Below, in pieces: positions 5,947-13,983 of a stretch of 23,352 nt of DNA. Below the pieces are notes generated by a model, which worked only from the letters and a program-made list of their open reading frames with translations, was not told the DNA's origin and made no database searches. The number at the start of each line of letters is the position of its first letter. Position 1 is the stretch's first letter. Origin of the DNA: Terrimesophilobacter sp044508495. GTDB lineage: Bacteria; Actinomycetota; Actinomycetes; Actinomycetales; Microbacteriaceae. Location: the NCBI GenBank assembly GCA_044508495.1, contig JBIQHP010000025.1, positions 1 to 23,352 on the forward strand. Reading direction: 5' to 3'. The position numbers and the translations under genes are program-made.

Positions 5947-8900
5947 GTGTTCAGCAAGATCCTGGTGGCGAACCGGGGCGAGATCGCCATCCGGGCGTTC
6001 CGCGCCGCGTACGAGCTCGGCGCGAGGACGGTCGCGGTCTTCCCCTGGGAGGACCGCAACTCCCTGCACCGGCTCAAGGCGGACGAGGCGTATCTCATCG
6101 GCACGGAGGGGCATCCGGTCCGGGCCTACCTCGACGTCTCCGAGATCATCCGGGTCGCGAGGGAGTGCGGCGCCGACGCGATCTACCCCGGCTACGGCTT
6201 CCTCTCCGAGAACCCGGAGCTCGCCGAAGCGGCGACCGCCGCCGGGATCGCCTTCATCGGACCGGGCCAGTCCGTGCTCGAGATGGCGGGCAACAAGGTC
6301 ACCGCGAAGGAGCACGCGATCGCCGCGGGCGTACCCGTGCTCAGGTCGACCCCGGCCTCGAAAGACGTCGAGGAGCTCCTCGCGGGTGCGGAGGAGATCG
6401 GCTTCCCGATCTTCGCCAAGGCCGTCGCGGGCGGCGGGGGCCGGGGGATGCGCCGGGTGGACGCACCGGAGGAGCTGCGCGGAGCGCTCGAGGCCGCCAT
6501 GCGCGAGGCCGACAGCGCCTTCGGCGATCCGACCATGTTCCTCGAGCAGGCCGTGCTGCGGCCGCGCCACATCGAGGTCCAGATCCTCGCGGACTCCGCG
6601 GGCGACACGATCCACCTGTTCGAGCGCGACTGCAGCGTCCAGCGCCGCAACCAGAAGGTCGTCGAGATCGCACCGGCGCCTAACCTCGGCGAGGGGATCC
6701 GCGAGGCGCTCTACCGCGACGCGATCGCGTTCGCGAAGTCGATCGGCTACGTCAACGCCGGGACGGTCGAGTTCCTCCTCGACACCGTGGGGGAGCGCGC
6801 CGGCCAGCACGTCTTCATCGAGATGAACCCCCGCATCCAGGTCGAGCACACCGTGACGGAGGAGGTCACCGACGTCGACCTCGTCCAGGCGCAGATGAGG
6901 ATCGCCTACGGCCAGACGCTCGCCGAGCTGGGGCTGAGCCAGGACCGGCTCCGGCTGCACGGGGCCGCCCTGCAGTGCCGGATCACGACCGAGGATCCCG
7001 CCGAGGGATTCCGGCCGGACACCGGCAAGATCACGACCTACCGCTCGCCGGGCGGGGGCGGCATCCGGCTCGACGGCGGGACGATCGACCCCGGGACGAG
7101 CATCAGCCCGCACTTCGACTCCATGCTCGTCAAGATGACCTGCCGCGGCCACGACTTCGCCGCCGCCGTCGCACGCGCCAAGCGCGGGCTCGCCGAGTTC
7201 CGCATCCGGGGCGTGTCGACCAACATCCCGTTCCTGCAGGCCGTGCTCGACGACCCCTCGTTCGCCGCAGGCGACATCAGCACCTCGTTCATCGACGAGA
7301 GACCCGAGCTCGTCCACGCGCGGCCGTCGAAGGACCGCGGCACGAAGATCCTCAACTGGCTCGCGGATGTCACCGTCAACCAGCCGAACGGCAGCGGCGA
7401 CGACCTCGTGAACCCCTCGCTCAAGCTCCCCGTCGTCGACCTCGCAGCCCCCGCGCCGGCCGGCTCCCGCGACCGCCTGCTCGAGCTCGGGCCGGCGGCC
7501 TTCGCCGCCGCGCTCCGTGCGCAGACCGCCCTCGCCGTGACCGAGACGACCTTCCGCGACGCCCACCAGTCGCTCCTGGCGACGCGGGTCCGCACCAAGG
7601 ACCTCGTCGCGGTCGCGCCCCATGTCGCCCGACTCACCCCGGGGCTCCTCTCGATCGAGGCCTGGGGAGGCGCGACCTACGACGTCGCGCTGCGCTTCCT
7701 CGGCGAGGACCCCTGGGAGCGGCTCGCCAGGCTGAGGGAGGCGATCCCGAACGTCGCGATCCAGATGCTCCTGAGGGGCCGCAACACCGTCGGCTACACG
7801 CCGTACCCCACCAAGGTCACGGATGCCTTCGTGCGCGAGGCCGCCGCGACCGGCGTCGACATCTTCCGCATCTTCGACGCGCTCAACGACGTCGGGCAGA
7901 TGAGGCCGGCCATCGACTCGGTCCTCGCGACGGGCACGACGATCGCCGAGGTGGCCCTGTGCTACACGGGCGACCTGCTCGATCCGGCCGAGGACCTCTA
8001 CACGCTCGACTACTACCTGCGCCTGGCCGAGCAGATGGTCGAGGCCGGCGCGCACATCCTCGCCGTCAAGGACATGGCAGGCCTCCTGCGTGCGAGCGCC
8101 GCCGAGCGGCTCGTGACGGCGCTGCGCGAGCGGTTCGACCTCCCGGTGCACGTGCACACGCACGACACGGCGGGCGGGCAGCTCGCGACGCTCCTGGCCG
8201 CGAGCCGGGCCGGGGCGGATGCGGTGGACGTCGCGAGCGCGCCCATGGCGGGAACGACGAGCCAGCCCCCGGCCTCCGCCCTCGTCGCCGCCCTCGCCCA
8301 CACCGAGCGCGACACCGGGCTCTCCCTTCAGGCGGTCTCCGACCTCGAGCCGTACTGGGAGGCCGTGAGACGGGTGTACCGGCCGTTCGAGTCCGGGCTG
8401 CCCGGGCCCACCGGGCGCGTCTACCACCACGAGATCCCCGGCGGGCAGCTCTCGAACCTCCGCACCCAGGCCGTCGCCCTCGGGCTCGGCGACCAGTTCG
8501 AGAAGATCGAGGACTGCTACGCGGCAGCCAGCCGCATCCTGGGCCGCCCGCCCAAGGTCACGCCGTCCTCCAAGGTGGTGGGCGATCTCGCGCTCGCCCT
8601 CGCCGCCGCGGATGCCGACCCCGGCGACTTCGAGGAGAACCCCGGCGACTACGACCTGCCCGACTCGGTCATCTCCTTCATGGCCGGGGAGCTCGGCGAC
8701 CCGCCCGGCGGCTGGCCGGAGCCGTTCCGCAGCAAGGTGCTGGCCGGGCGGGCCGTCTCGGTCGAGGTCGGAGAGCTCGGCGCCGAGGACGAGGCCGCCC
8801 TCGACGGCGGCTCGGCGGCTCGGCGGACGACGCTCAACCGGCTCCTCTTCCCGGCCCCCGCGCGCCAGTTCGAGCAGACCAGGGAGCTCTTTGGCGACCT

Positions 8901-9348
8901 CTCGGTCGTCGACACCGTCGACTACCTCTACGGGCTCCGCTCAGGCGCGGAGCACGTCGTCGAGATCGGAACCGGCGTCAACCTCATCGTCGGGCTCGAG
9001 GCGATCGGCGAGGCCGACGACAAGGGCATGAGGACCGTCATGACGGTCATCAACGGCCAGCTGCGGCCCGTCTTCGTGCGGGATCGTTCGATCGCCGTCG
9101 AGACCCGGTCCGCCGAGAGGGCCGACCCCGCGAACGCCGGGCACGTGCCGGCCCCCTTCTCCGGGGTCGTCACGCTCAAGGTCGCCCAGGGCGAGACGGT
9201 CACGGCGGGGCAGGTGGTCGCGAGCATCGAGGCGATGAAGATGGAGGCGGCCATCACCTGCTCGATCGACGGCAGGATCGGACGACTGGCCATCCCGGCG
9301 ACGCAGCAGGTCGATGCAGGCGATCTCCTCGTCGTCATCGAGCCGTGA
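5947..9348 (+). CDS. pyc: Pyruvate carboxylase
   Basis: An 1133-residue single-chain enzyme of normal length that carboxylates pyruvate to oxaloacetate with ATP, bicarbonate and biotin, feeding the TCA cycle. The biotin carboxylase domain spans about residues 1-455 (KILVANRGEIAIRAFRAAYE, the Gly-rich AGGGGRGMRRV ATP loop, EMNPRIQVEHTVTEEVTDVD). The carboxyltransferase domain begins near residue 530 (TFRDAHQSLLATRVRTKDL), with metal ligands in HVHTHDTAGGQ near 736-744 and the carbamylated-lysine segment AVKDMAGLL. A conserved PYC/OADA region follows. The C-terminal biotinyl domain carries IEAMKMEAA with Lys1098 as biotin site. GTG 5947 is supported by GGGAGG about 7 nt upstream and by the conserved start; the same frame is open further upstream but lacks homology there. 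It is divergent from the ParA gene. Confidence 0.97.
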   Translation: MFSKILVANRGEIAIRAFRAAYELGARTVAVFPWEDRNSLHRLKADEAYLIGTEGHPVRAYLDVSEIIRVARECGADAIYPGYGFLSENPELAEAATAAGIAFIGPGQSVLEMAGNKVTAKEHAIAAGVPVLRSTPASKDVEELLAGAEEIGFPIFAKAVAGGGGRGMRRVDAPEELRGALEAAMREADSAFGDPTMFLEQAVLRPRHIEVQILADSAGDTIHLFERDCSVQRRNQKVVEIAPAPNLGEGIREALYRDAIAFAKSIGYVNAGTVEFLLDTVGERAGQHVFIEMNPRIQVEHTVTEEVTDVDLVQAQMRIAYGQTLAELGLSQDRLRLHGAALQCRITTEDPAEGFRPDTGKITTYRSPGGGGIRLDGGTIDPGTSISPHFDSMLVKMTCRGHDFAAAVARAKRGLAEFRIRGVSTNIPFLQAVLDDPSFAAGDISTSFIDERPELVHARPSKDRGTKILNWLADVTVNQPNGSGDDLVNPSLKLPVVDLAAPAPAGSRDRLLELGPAAFAAALRAQTALAVTETTFRDAHQSLLATRVRTKDLVAVAPHVARLTPGLLSIEAWGGATYDVALRFLGEDPWERLARLREAIPNVAIQMLLRGRNTVGYTPYPTKVTDAFVREAAATGVDIFRIFDALNDVGQMRPAIDSVLATGTTIAEVALCYTGDLLDPAEDLYTLDYYLRLAEQMVEAGAHILAVKDMAGLLRASAAERLVTALRERFDLPVHVHTHDTAGGQLATLLAASRAGADAVDVASAPMAGTTSQPPASALVAALAHTERDTGLSLQAVSDLEPYWEAVRRVYRPFESGLPGPTGRVYHHEIPGGQLSNLRTQAVALGLGDQFEKIEDCYAAASRILGRPPKVTPSSKVVGDLALALAAADADPGDFEENPGDYDLPDSVISFMAGELGDPPGGWPEPFRSKVLAGRAVSVEVGELGAEDEAALDGGSAARRTTLNRLLFPAPARQFEQTRELFGDLSVVDTVDYLYGLRSGAEHVVEIGTGVNLIVGLEAIGEADDKGMRTVMTVINGQLRPVFVRDRSIAVETRSAERADPANAGHVPAPFSGVVTLKVAQGETVTAGQVVASIEAMKMEAAITCSIDGRIGRLAIPATQQVDAGDLLVVIEP

Positions 9349-9359
9349 GGACAGCCGGG

Positions 9360-9390
9360 TAAGCTAGAGGGTCCGATCAGGAAAGGCGTC
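9360..9390 (+). promoter_or_regulatory. Candidate promoter and ribosome binding site of the EspI-like gene
   Basis: TAAGCT at 9360-9365 resembles the -10 element found before the DAHP synthase gene, and AGGAAAGG at about 9379-9386 serves the GTG at 9397. Only 48 bp separate this gene from pyruvate carboxylase, so read-through is also likely. Confidence 0.35.
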
Positions 9391-9396
9391 CCCGCT

Positions 9397-10626
9397 GTGG
9401 CCACGAAGACCAGGAAGACCGGCCTGCCTGCCCCCGCAGGCGACCCCCAGGCCGACGACCTCGCCGAACCGACGGCGCACGACCTCACGACCGTGCTTCC
9501 GCAGAGCCTCACGATCGACGTGACCATCCCCGACCCGGCGCCCGAGGGGGAGAGGACCACGACCTCGATCTCGCTCATCCCGGTCATGCCGGAGCGCGAG
9601 GCTGAAACGCCTGCGGGCCGACCGGCGGACGACGCCGTGCAGAGCAGGCGGAGCAGGATGCGCGGCGACGTCTCGGAGACGCCGGAGCCTGCGGCGATGC
9701 TCACGGCGGATCGCCTTCTCGACCAGGGTCGCAAGAAGCGACCGCGCCCGGAAGGCGTGTGGCCGGCCTTCGTCTACGCGACCACGCTCCACCTCGTGAA
9801 CCTCGGAGACTCCGCCAGGGTTCGCGCGCGCAAGGAGCTCGATGCGAGGATCGGCAAGCGCTTCGACGGCGGGACCCGCTTCGTCCCGGTCCTGACGAGG
9901 AAGGGCGGCGTCGGAAAGACCACCATCACCGCGCTCCTCGGCATGGCGATGGCGGACGTGCGCGAGGATCGCGTGATCGCGGTCGACGCGAACCCCGATC
10001 GCGGGACCCTCGCCGAGCGCGTCGACAAGCAGACGAGCGCGACGGTGCGCGACGTCGTCACGCGCGCAGCGTCCATCAACTCGTTCAGCGACTTCGCCGC
10101 GCTCGTCTCGCGCGACGAGACCCGGCTCGACGTCCTCGCCTCCGACACCGATCCGCAGCTCTCCGAGGCCTTCGACGAGGACGACTACAACGTCGTCGCT
10201 GATCTCGCCGCGCGCTTTTACTCGGTCGTGCTCACCGACTGCGGGACCGGCATCGTCCACTCCGTCATGCGAGCGACCCTCCAGCGGGCGGATGCCGTGG
10301 TCATCGTCTCCGGTGGGAGCGTCGACGAGGCGCGGCTCGCCTCGGAGACGCTGACCTGGCTCGAGGCGAACGGATACGGGGAGCTCGTTCGCAACGCCGT
10401 CGTCGCGCTCAACACCGGGACCCAGGGGACGAGCCTCGTCAAGATCGACGAGATCGAGTCGCACTTCCGTTCGCGCGTGCGCGAGATCGTCCGCATCCCC
10501 TACGACCCCCAGCTCGCCGCGGGCTCGGTCGTCGACTACCGGGAGCTGGCGCCCCTGACGAGGGCGAGTGCCCGTGAGCTCGCCGCTCTCGTCGTCGACG
10601 GGCTGCCCGCGCAGCGGGACGCCTGA
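9397..10626 (+). CDS. EspI-like MinD/ParA ATPase with disordered N-terminus
   Basis: A 409-residue protein. Residues 1-120 are low-complexity, rich in Pro, Thr and charged residues. The C-terminal ~250 residues are a deviant Walker A ATPase: TRKGGVGKTT (Lys169 signature, Lys174 Walker), VIAVDANPDRGTLAERV, and FYSVVLTDCGTGIVHSVMRA. The pattern of TVRDV, DCGTG, TWLEANGY and RIPYDPQLAAGS resembles the C-terminal domain of mycobacterial EspI (Rv3876), an ESX-1-associated ATPase, more than chromosome ParA proteins. No other type VII secretion gene is visible here. It is 48 bp after pyruvate carboxylase and 24 bp before deformylase, in the same direction. Function is unknown; a role in type VII secretion or in positioning a complex is inference. 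Confidence 0.8.
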   Translation: MATKTRKTGLPAPAGDPQADDLAEPTAHDLTTVLPQSLTIDVTIPDPAPEGERTTTSISLIPVMPEREAETPAGRPADDAVQSRRSRMRGDVSETPEPAAMLTADRLLDQGRKKRPRPEGVWPAFVYATTLHLVNLGDSARVRARKELDARIGKRFDGGTRFVPVLTRKGGVGKTTITALLGMAMADVREDRVIAVDANPDRGTLAERVDKQTSATVRDVVTRAASINSFSDFAALVSRDETRLDVLASDTDPQLSEAFDEDDYNVVADLAARFYSVVLTDCGTGIVHSVMRATLQRADAVVIVSGGSVDEARLASETLTWLEANGYGELVRNAVVALNTGTQGTSLVKIDEIESHFRSRVREIVRIPYDPQLAAGSVVDYRELAPLTRASARELAALVVDGLPAQRDA

Positions 10627-10650
10627 GATGGCCGGCCGGGACGGGCGGCG

Positions 10651-11142
10651 ATGACGGCTCGCCAGATCCGGGTCTTCGGCGATCCGGTGCTGAGAACGGT
10701 GTCCGTGGCGATCCCGCCCGGCGACCCCTCCGCGGCAGGGCTCGTCGAGGACCTCCTCGACACGGTCCGCCTTCCGGGCCGGGCCGGGGTGGCCGCCCCG
10801 CAGATCGGGGTCGGCCTCCGGGCCTTCAGCTACAACATCGACGGCGAGGTCGGCTACGTCCTCAACCCCGAGCTCGCCGAGGTGTCCGGGGATCCCGTGC
10901 TCGTGGACGAGGGATGCCTCTCGGTTCCCGGGTTCTACTTCCAGCGGATGCGCTACCCCTGGGCGCGCGTCACGGGCGTCGACCTCGACGGGCGTCCGGT
11001 CGAGCTCTCCGGGGAGGGGCTGTTCGCCCAGGCGCTCCAGCACGAGACCGACCACCTCGACGGCAGGCTCTTCATCGAGGGGCTCGACAAGGACCGCAAG
11101 CGCGAGGCCATGCGGCTCATCCGCGAGTCGGACTGGTTCTGA
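10651..11142 (+). CDS. def: Peptide deformylase
   Basis: A 163-residue metalloenzyme that removes the formyl group from the initiator methionine of nascent proteins. All three family motifs are present: GVAAPQIG (residues 46-53), EGCLS with metal ligand Cys89, and QHETDHLDG with metal ligands His131 and His135 and catalytic Glu132. ATG 10651 places IRVFGDPVLR at the usual N-terminal position; the upstream purines (GGGACGGGCGG) form only a weak ribosome binding site, which suits translation after the gene 24 bp upstream. It ends about 40 bp before the convergent acyl-CoA ligase gene. Confidence 0.95.
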   Translation: MTARQIRVFGDPVLRTVSVAIPPGDPSAAGLVEDLLDTVRLPGRAGVAAPQIGVGLRAFSYNIDGEVGYVLNPELAEVSGDPVLVDEGCLSVPGFYFQRMRYPWARVTGVDLDGRPVELSGEGLFAQALQHETDHLDGRLFIEGLDKDRKREAMRLIRESDWF

Positions 11143-11152
11143 CCTTCTCGCC

Positions 11153-11183
11153 GATCGAGTAGCGCGCAGCGTGTATCGAGATC
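11153..11183. repeat. Imperfect palindrome between convergent genes (REP-like, possible bidirectional terminator)
   Basis: The element runs GATCGAGTAGCGCGC then AGCGTGTATCGAGATC. Its ends are near-complementary (GATC-GAGTA against TATCGAGATC). It resembles a degenerate copy of the GGTCTCGATAC...GTA(T/C)TCGA(G/A)CC palindrome that is common between genes in Microbacteriaceae and relatives. It fills the gap between deformylase and the acyl-CoA ligase and overlaps the ligase stop codon at 11182-11184. No T-tract follows, so a termination role is uncertain. Confidence 0.55.
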
Positions 11184-13014
11184 AGCCGACGACCGAGTGC
11201 CCCTGGGTCGCCGGGGCGTCGTCGCCGCTGTAGAGCCCGTCGATCGTGCCGGCGAAGTCCTCGAGGATCACGTTCCGCTTGATGCTGAGCTTGGGCGTGA
11301 GGTGCCCGCTCGCCTCGGTCAGATCGTGCGGCAGGATGACGAACTTGCGGATCGACTCCGCCCGCGAGACGGTCGCGTTCGCCCGGTCGATCGCGGACTG
11401 GATCTCGGCGAGCACCTTGGGGTTCTTCGCCGCTTCCTCGACCGACATGGCCGCATCCTCGCCGTTGTTGTTGAGCCAGACCGGAAGCATCTCCTCGTCG
11501 AGCGTCACGAGCGCGCCGATGAACGGGCGCTGATCGCCGACGACGATGACCTGGCCGATGATCGGGTTGGCCCGGACGGGGTCCTCGAGCACCGCGGGCG
11601 CGACGTTCTTGCCGCCCGCCGTGACGATCATCTCCTTCTTCCGGCCGGTGATCTCGAGGTAGCCCTCGTCGTCGATCGAGCCGAGGTCGCCGGTCTTGAA
11701 CCACTCGCCGTCGAAGGTCTCCTTCGTCGCCTTCTCGTTGTTCCAGTAGCCGGCGAAGATGTTGATCCCCTTCGCCTCGATCTCGCCGTCCGCGGCGAGA
11801 CGCACCGAGCATCCGGGCAGCGGCGGCCCGACCTTGCCGATCTTGAAGTTCGAGGGCACGTTGACGGAGATCGGCGCGGTCGTCTCGGTGAGCCCGTAGC
11901 CCTCGAGGATCGTGAGGCCGAGGCTGCGGTAGAAGTGCCCGAGGAAGAGCCCGAGCGGAGCGCTGCCGGAGACCGCGTACTTGACGCGCCCGCCGAGCGC
12001 TGCGCGGATCTTGCTCAGCACGAGCCGGTCGAAGAGGGCGAACTGGATCGCGAGGCCGAGCGGGACCTTCCCGGCATCCAGGGCCTTCGAGTGCGCGACG
12101 GCGACGGCCGCCGCCTTGCGGAAGATCTTGCCCTTTCCGCCGCCCTCGGCCTTCTGCTCGGAGGAGTTGTAGACCTTCTCGAAGACGCGGGGGACCGCGA
12201 GCAGGAAGGTGGGGCGGAACGACCCCATGGCCGGGAGCAGCTGCTTGGTGTCCGGCTGGTGGCCGACCTTGACCCCGCCCACGATCGAGAGCACCGAGAT
12301 GAACCGGGCGAAGATGTGGGCGAGGGTGATGAACAGCAGCGTGCTCGACTCGGTGTTGACGACCTCGGGGATCGCCTCCTTCGCGTTACGGGTGAGCTCG
12401 ACGAAGTTCGAGTGGGTGAGCATGCAGCCCTTGGGCCTTCCGGTCGTGCCCGCGGTGTAGATGAGGGTCGCGAGATCCTTGCCGGTCGCGAGGTTCCTGC
12501 GCCGCTCGATCTCCTCGTCGGAGACTCCGGTGCCGCTCGCGGCGAGCTTGTCGAGATCGCCGGTGTCGATCTTCCAGACGTTCGTGATGAGCGGGAGGTC
12601 CGGGTGCGCCTCGTCGAATCGCGAGAAATGGTCCGGAGTCTCGGTGATCATCGCGACGGCGCCGGAGTCGGCGAGGTTCCACTGGAGCTGCGAGGGGGAG
12701 GAGGTCTCGTAGATGGGGACCATGACCGCGCCGGCGAACCAGATGCCGAAGTCGATGAGGGTCCACTCGTAGCGCGTCTTGCACATGAGCCCGATCTTGT
12801 CGCCGGGCTGGATCCCGGCGGCCGCGAAGCCCTTGGCGAGCGCAGTGACCTGGTCGAGGAACTCCTTCGCGGTGACATCGGACCAGCCGCCGTCGGCGGT
12901 CGGGATCGAGAAGAGGGCGAGGTCGGGAGTGGCGCGCACGCGCTCCACGAGGAGGTCGGTGGCGTTCGCCTCCGGGTCGGCGGGGACAAGGGCGGGCATG
13001 TCGTAGTGGTCCAC
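11182..13014 (-). CDS. Long-chain acyl-CoA synthetase, FadD15-like
   Basis: A 610-residue AMP-forming ligase of the ANL superfamily that activates fatty acids to acyl-CoA through an acyl-adenylate. Motifs in order: P-loop YTAGTTGRPKGCMLTH (residues 186-201), GYGLTETT (373-380 region), TGDLGSIDDEGYLEITGRKK (441-460) with the adenylate-binding Asp, and the catalytic Lys579 in PKLSIKR. The length and the inserted region near 285-320 fit the bacterial FadD15 class. GTG 13014 is preceded by GAAGGAG 5 nt upstream, a strong ribosome binding site. The gene is divergent from a PlsC-like acyltransferase, as fadD15 (Rv2187) lies near Rv2182c in M. tuberculosis. Together they would supply acyl chains for membrane lipids. 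Confidence 0.92.
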   Translation of the reverse strand: MDHYDMPALVPADPEANATDLLVERVRATPDLALFSIPTADGGWSDVTAKEFLDQVTALAKGFAAAGIQPGDKIGLMCKTRYEWTLIDFGIWFAGAVMVPIYETSSPSQLQWNLADSGAVAMITETPDHFSRFDEAHPDLPLITNVWKIDTGDLDKLAASGTGVSDEEIERRRNLATGKDLATLIYTAGTTGRPKGCMLTHSNFVELTRNAKEAIPEVVNTESSTLLFITLAHIFARFISVLSIVGGVKVGHQPDTKQLLPAMGSFRPTFLLAVPRVFEKVYNSSEQKAEGGGKGKIFRKAAAVAVAHSKALDAGKVPLGLAIQFALFDRLVLSKIRAALGGRVKYAVSGSAPLGLFLGHFYRSLGLTILEGYGLTETTAPISVNVPSNFKIGKVGPPLPGCSVRLAADGEIEAKGINIFAGYWNNEKATKETFDGEWFKTGDLGSIDDEGYLEITGRKKEMIVTAGGKNVAPAVLEDPVRANPIIGQVIVVGDQRPFIGALVTLDEEMLPVWLNNNGEDAAMSVEEAAKNPKVLAEIQSAIDRANATVSRAESIRKFVILPHDLTEASGHLTPKLSIKRNVILEDFAGTIDGLYSGDDAPATQGHSVVG

Positions 13015-13050
13015 GGCAACTCCTTCGGTACCGGTCAGGTCAGTCAGATC

Positions 13051-13056
13051 ACTCTA
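13051..13056 (-). promoter_or_regulatory. Candidate -10 element of the acyl-CoA ligase gene
   Basis: TAGAGT on the minus strand would give a leader of about 30 nt carrying GAAGGAG. The leader also holds overlapping GGTCA/GTCA direct repeats (13033-13047 on the plus strand), which might be an operator. No -35 is recognisable. Confidence 0.33.
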
Positions 13057-13171
13057 CCGGGTCGTGCCGGATCGGGGGATGGCGGCCCGGCTGGGCCGAG
13101 CCGTCCGGCGCGAGTAGGCTGGTCGAGTCGTCCGGGCCGGCGATGCCGTGGGCTCCCAGGGAAGGGTTGCG

Positions 13172-13861
13172 ATGTTCTACTGGTTCATGAAGAACCTCAT
13201 CGCGGGTCCGATCCTGCGCACGGCCTTCCGTCCCTGGGTCACCGGCGAGGAGAACATCCCGCGTTCGGGCGGTGTCATCCTCGCGAGCAACCATCTCTCC
13301 TTCATCGACTCGGTGTTCCTTCCCCTCGTCATCGAGCGCCGGGTCACCTTCCTCGCCAAGAGCGATTACTACACCGCCCGCGGGATCAAGGGCTGGGCGA
13401 TCAAGAACTTCCTCAAGGCGGCCGGCATGCTCCCGATCGACCGTTCGGGAGGCAAGGCCTCGGAGGCGAGCCTGCGAACGGGTCTCGGCGTCCTCGGGCG
13501 CGGCGAGGTGCTCGGGATCTACCCGGAGGGAACCCGCAGCCCCGACGGCAGGCTCTATCGCGGTCGCACCGGCGTCGCGCGCATGGTCCTCGAGGGGGGC
13601 GTGCCGGTCATCCCGGTGGCGATGGTCGACACCGAGAAGGTCATGCCGATCGGCAAGCGCCTCCCGAAGGTCCGCCGCGTCGGCGTGGTCATCGGCGAGC
13701 CGCTCGACTTCAGCCGCTTCGAGGGCATGGAGGGAGACCGTTTCATCCTGCGTTCGATCACCGACGAGATCATGTACGAGCTCAGCCATCTCGGCGACCA
13801 GGAGTACGTCGACGTGTACGCGAGCACCGTCAAGGAGAAGGCCGGAAGCCTGAGCCGATAG
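13172..13861 (+). CDS. 1-acyl-sn-glycerol-3-phosphate acyltransferase (PlsC family)
   Basis: A 229-residue acyltransferase that would acylate lysophosphatidic acid to phosphatidic acid at the membrane. Block I is NHLSFIDS with catalytic His41 and Asp46 (NHx4D), block II lies near GMLPIDRSGG (85-94), and block III is YPEGTRSPDGRLYRG with Glu119-Gly-Thr-Arg122 binding the phosphate. A final block, VPVIPVAMV, follows. The N-terminus (FYWFMKNLIAGPIL) is hydrophobic and probably membrane-associated. ATG 13172 has AGGGAAGGG about 6 nt upstream. It resembles Rv2182c in family and location, between fadD15 and the DAHP synthase. Substrate specificity is inferred. Confidence 0.9.
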   Translation: MFYWFMKNLIAGPILRTAFRPWVTGEENIPRSGGVILASNHLSFIDSVFLPLVIERRVTFLAKSDYYTARGIKGWAIKNFLKAAGMLPIDRSGGKASEASLRTGLGVLGRGEVLGIYPEGTRSPDGRLYRGRTGVARMVLEGGVPVIPVAMVDTEKVMPIGKRLPKVRRVGVVIGEPLDFSRFEGMEGDRFILRSITDEIMYELSHLGDQEYVDVYASTVKEKAGSLSR

Positions 13862-13905
13862 GCGTAGGAGCCGCCGCCCCAGCGTCACACCGCCGCCGCG
13901 GCGGA

Positions 13906-13911
13906 TAAGCT
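13906..13911 (+). promoter_or_regulatory. Candidate -10 element of the DAHP synthase gene
   Basis: GATAAGCT contains TAAGCT at 13906-13911, giving a leader of about 65 nt before GTG 13984. A 12-bp perfect palindrome, CCGCCGCGGCGG (13893-13904), abuts it on the upstream side. Confidence 0.42.
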
Positions 13912-13935
13912 GGAACCCCGGACGCGTCCGGTTCC
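13912..13935 (+). promoter_or_regulatory. Palindrome at the predicted transcription start of the DAHP synthase gene
   Basis: A perfect 14-bp palindrome CCGGACGCGTCCGG (13918-13931) is flanked by GGAA (13912-13915) and TTCC (13932-13935), extending the symmetry with a two-base CC bulge. It begins directly after the -10 element and would cover +1. It may be a repressor operator or a 5' leader hairpin. Regulation by aromatic amino acids is speculation. Confidence 0.45.
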
Positions 13936-13983
13936 GCTGCATCGTCGCAGCCCATCCCCCTTCTTCCCGCACAGGAGTATCCA

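Noticed and set aside
5805..6104. N-terminal extension of the ParA-family protein to ATG 6104
   Set aside because: It would overlap the start of pyruvate carboxylase by over 150 bp, and ParA proteins begin within a few residues of the Walker A strand.
5896..8430. 844-residue open frame on the minus strand
   Set aside because: It is antisense to pyruvate carboxylase, whose frame is strongly conserved; its Arg/Asp/Gly-rich translation has no domain and is a typical high-GC shadow.
9364..11055. 563-residue open frame on the minus strand
   Set aside because: Antisense to both the EspI-like ATPase and the deformylase gene, each with clear motifs.
11197..13908. 903-residue open frame on the plus strand
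   Set aside because: Antisense to the acyl-CoA ligase and then out of frame with the PlsC gene; low-complexity translation without motifs.
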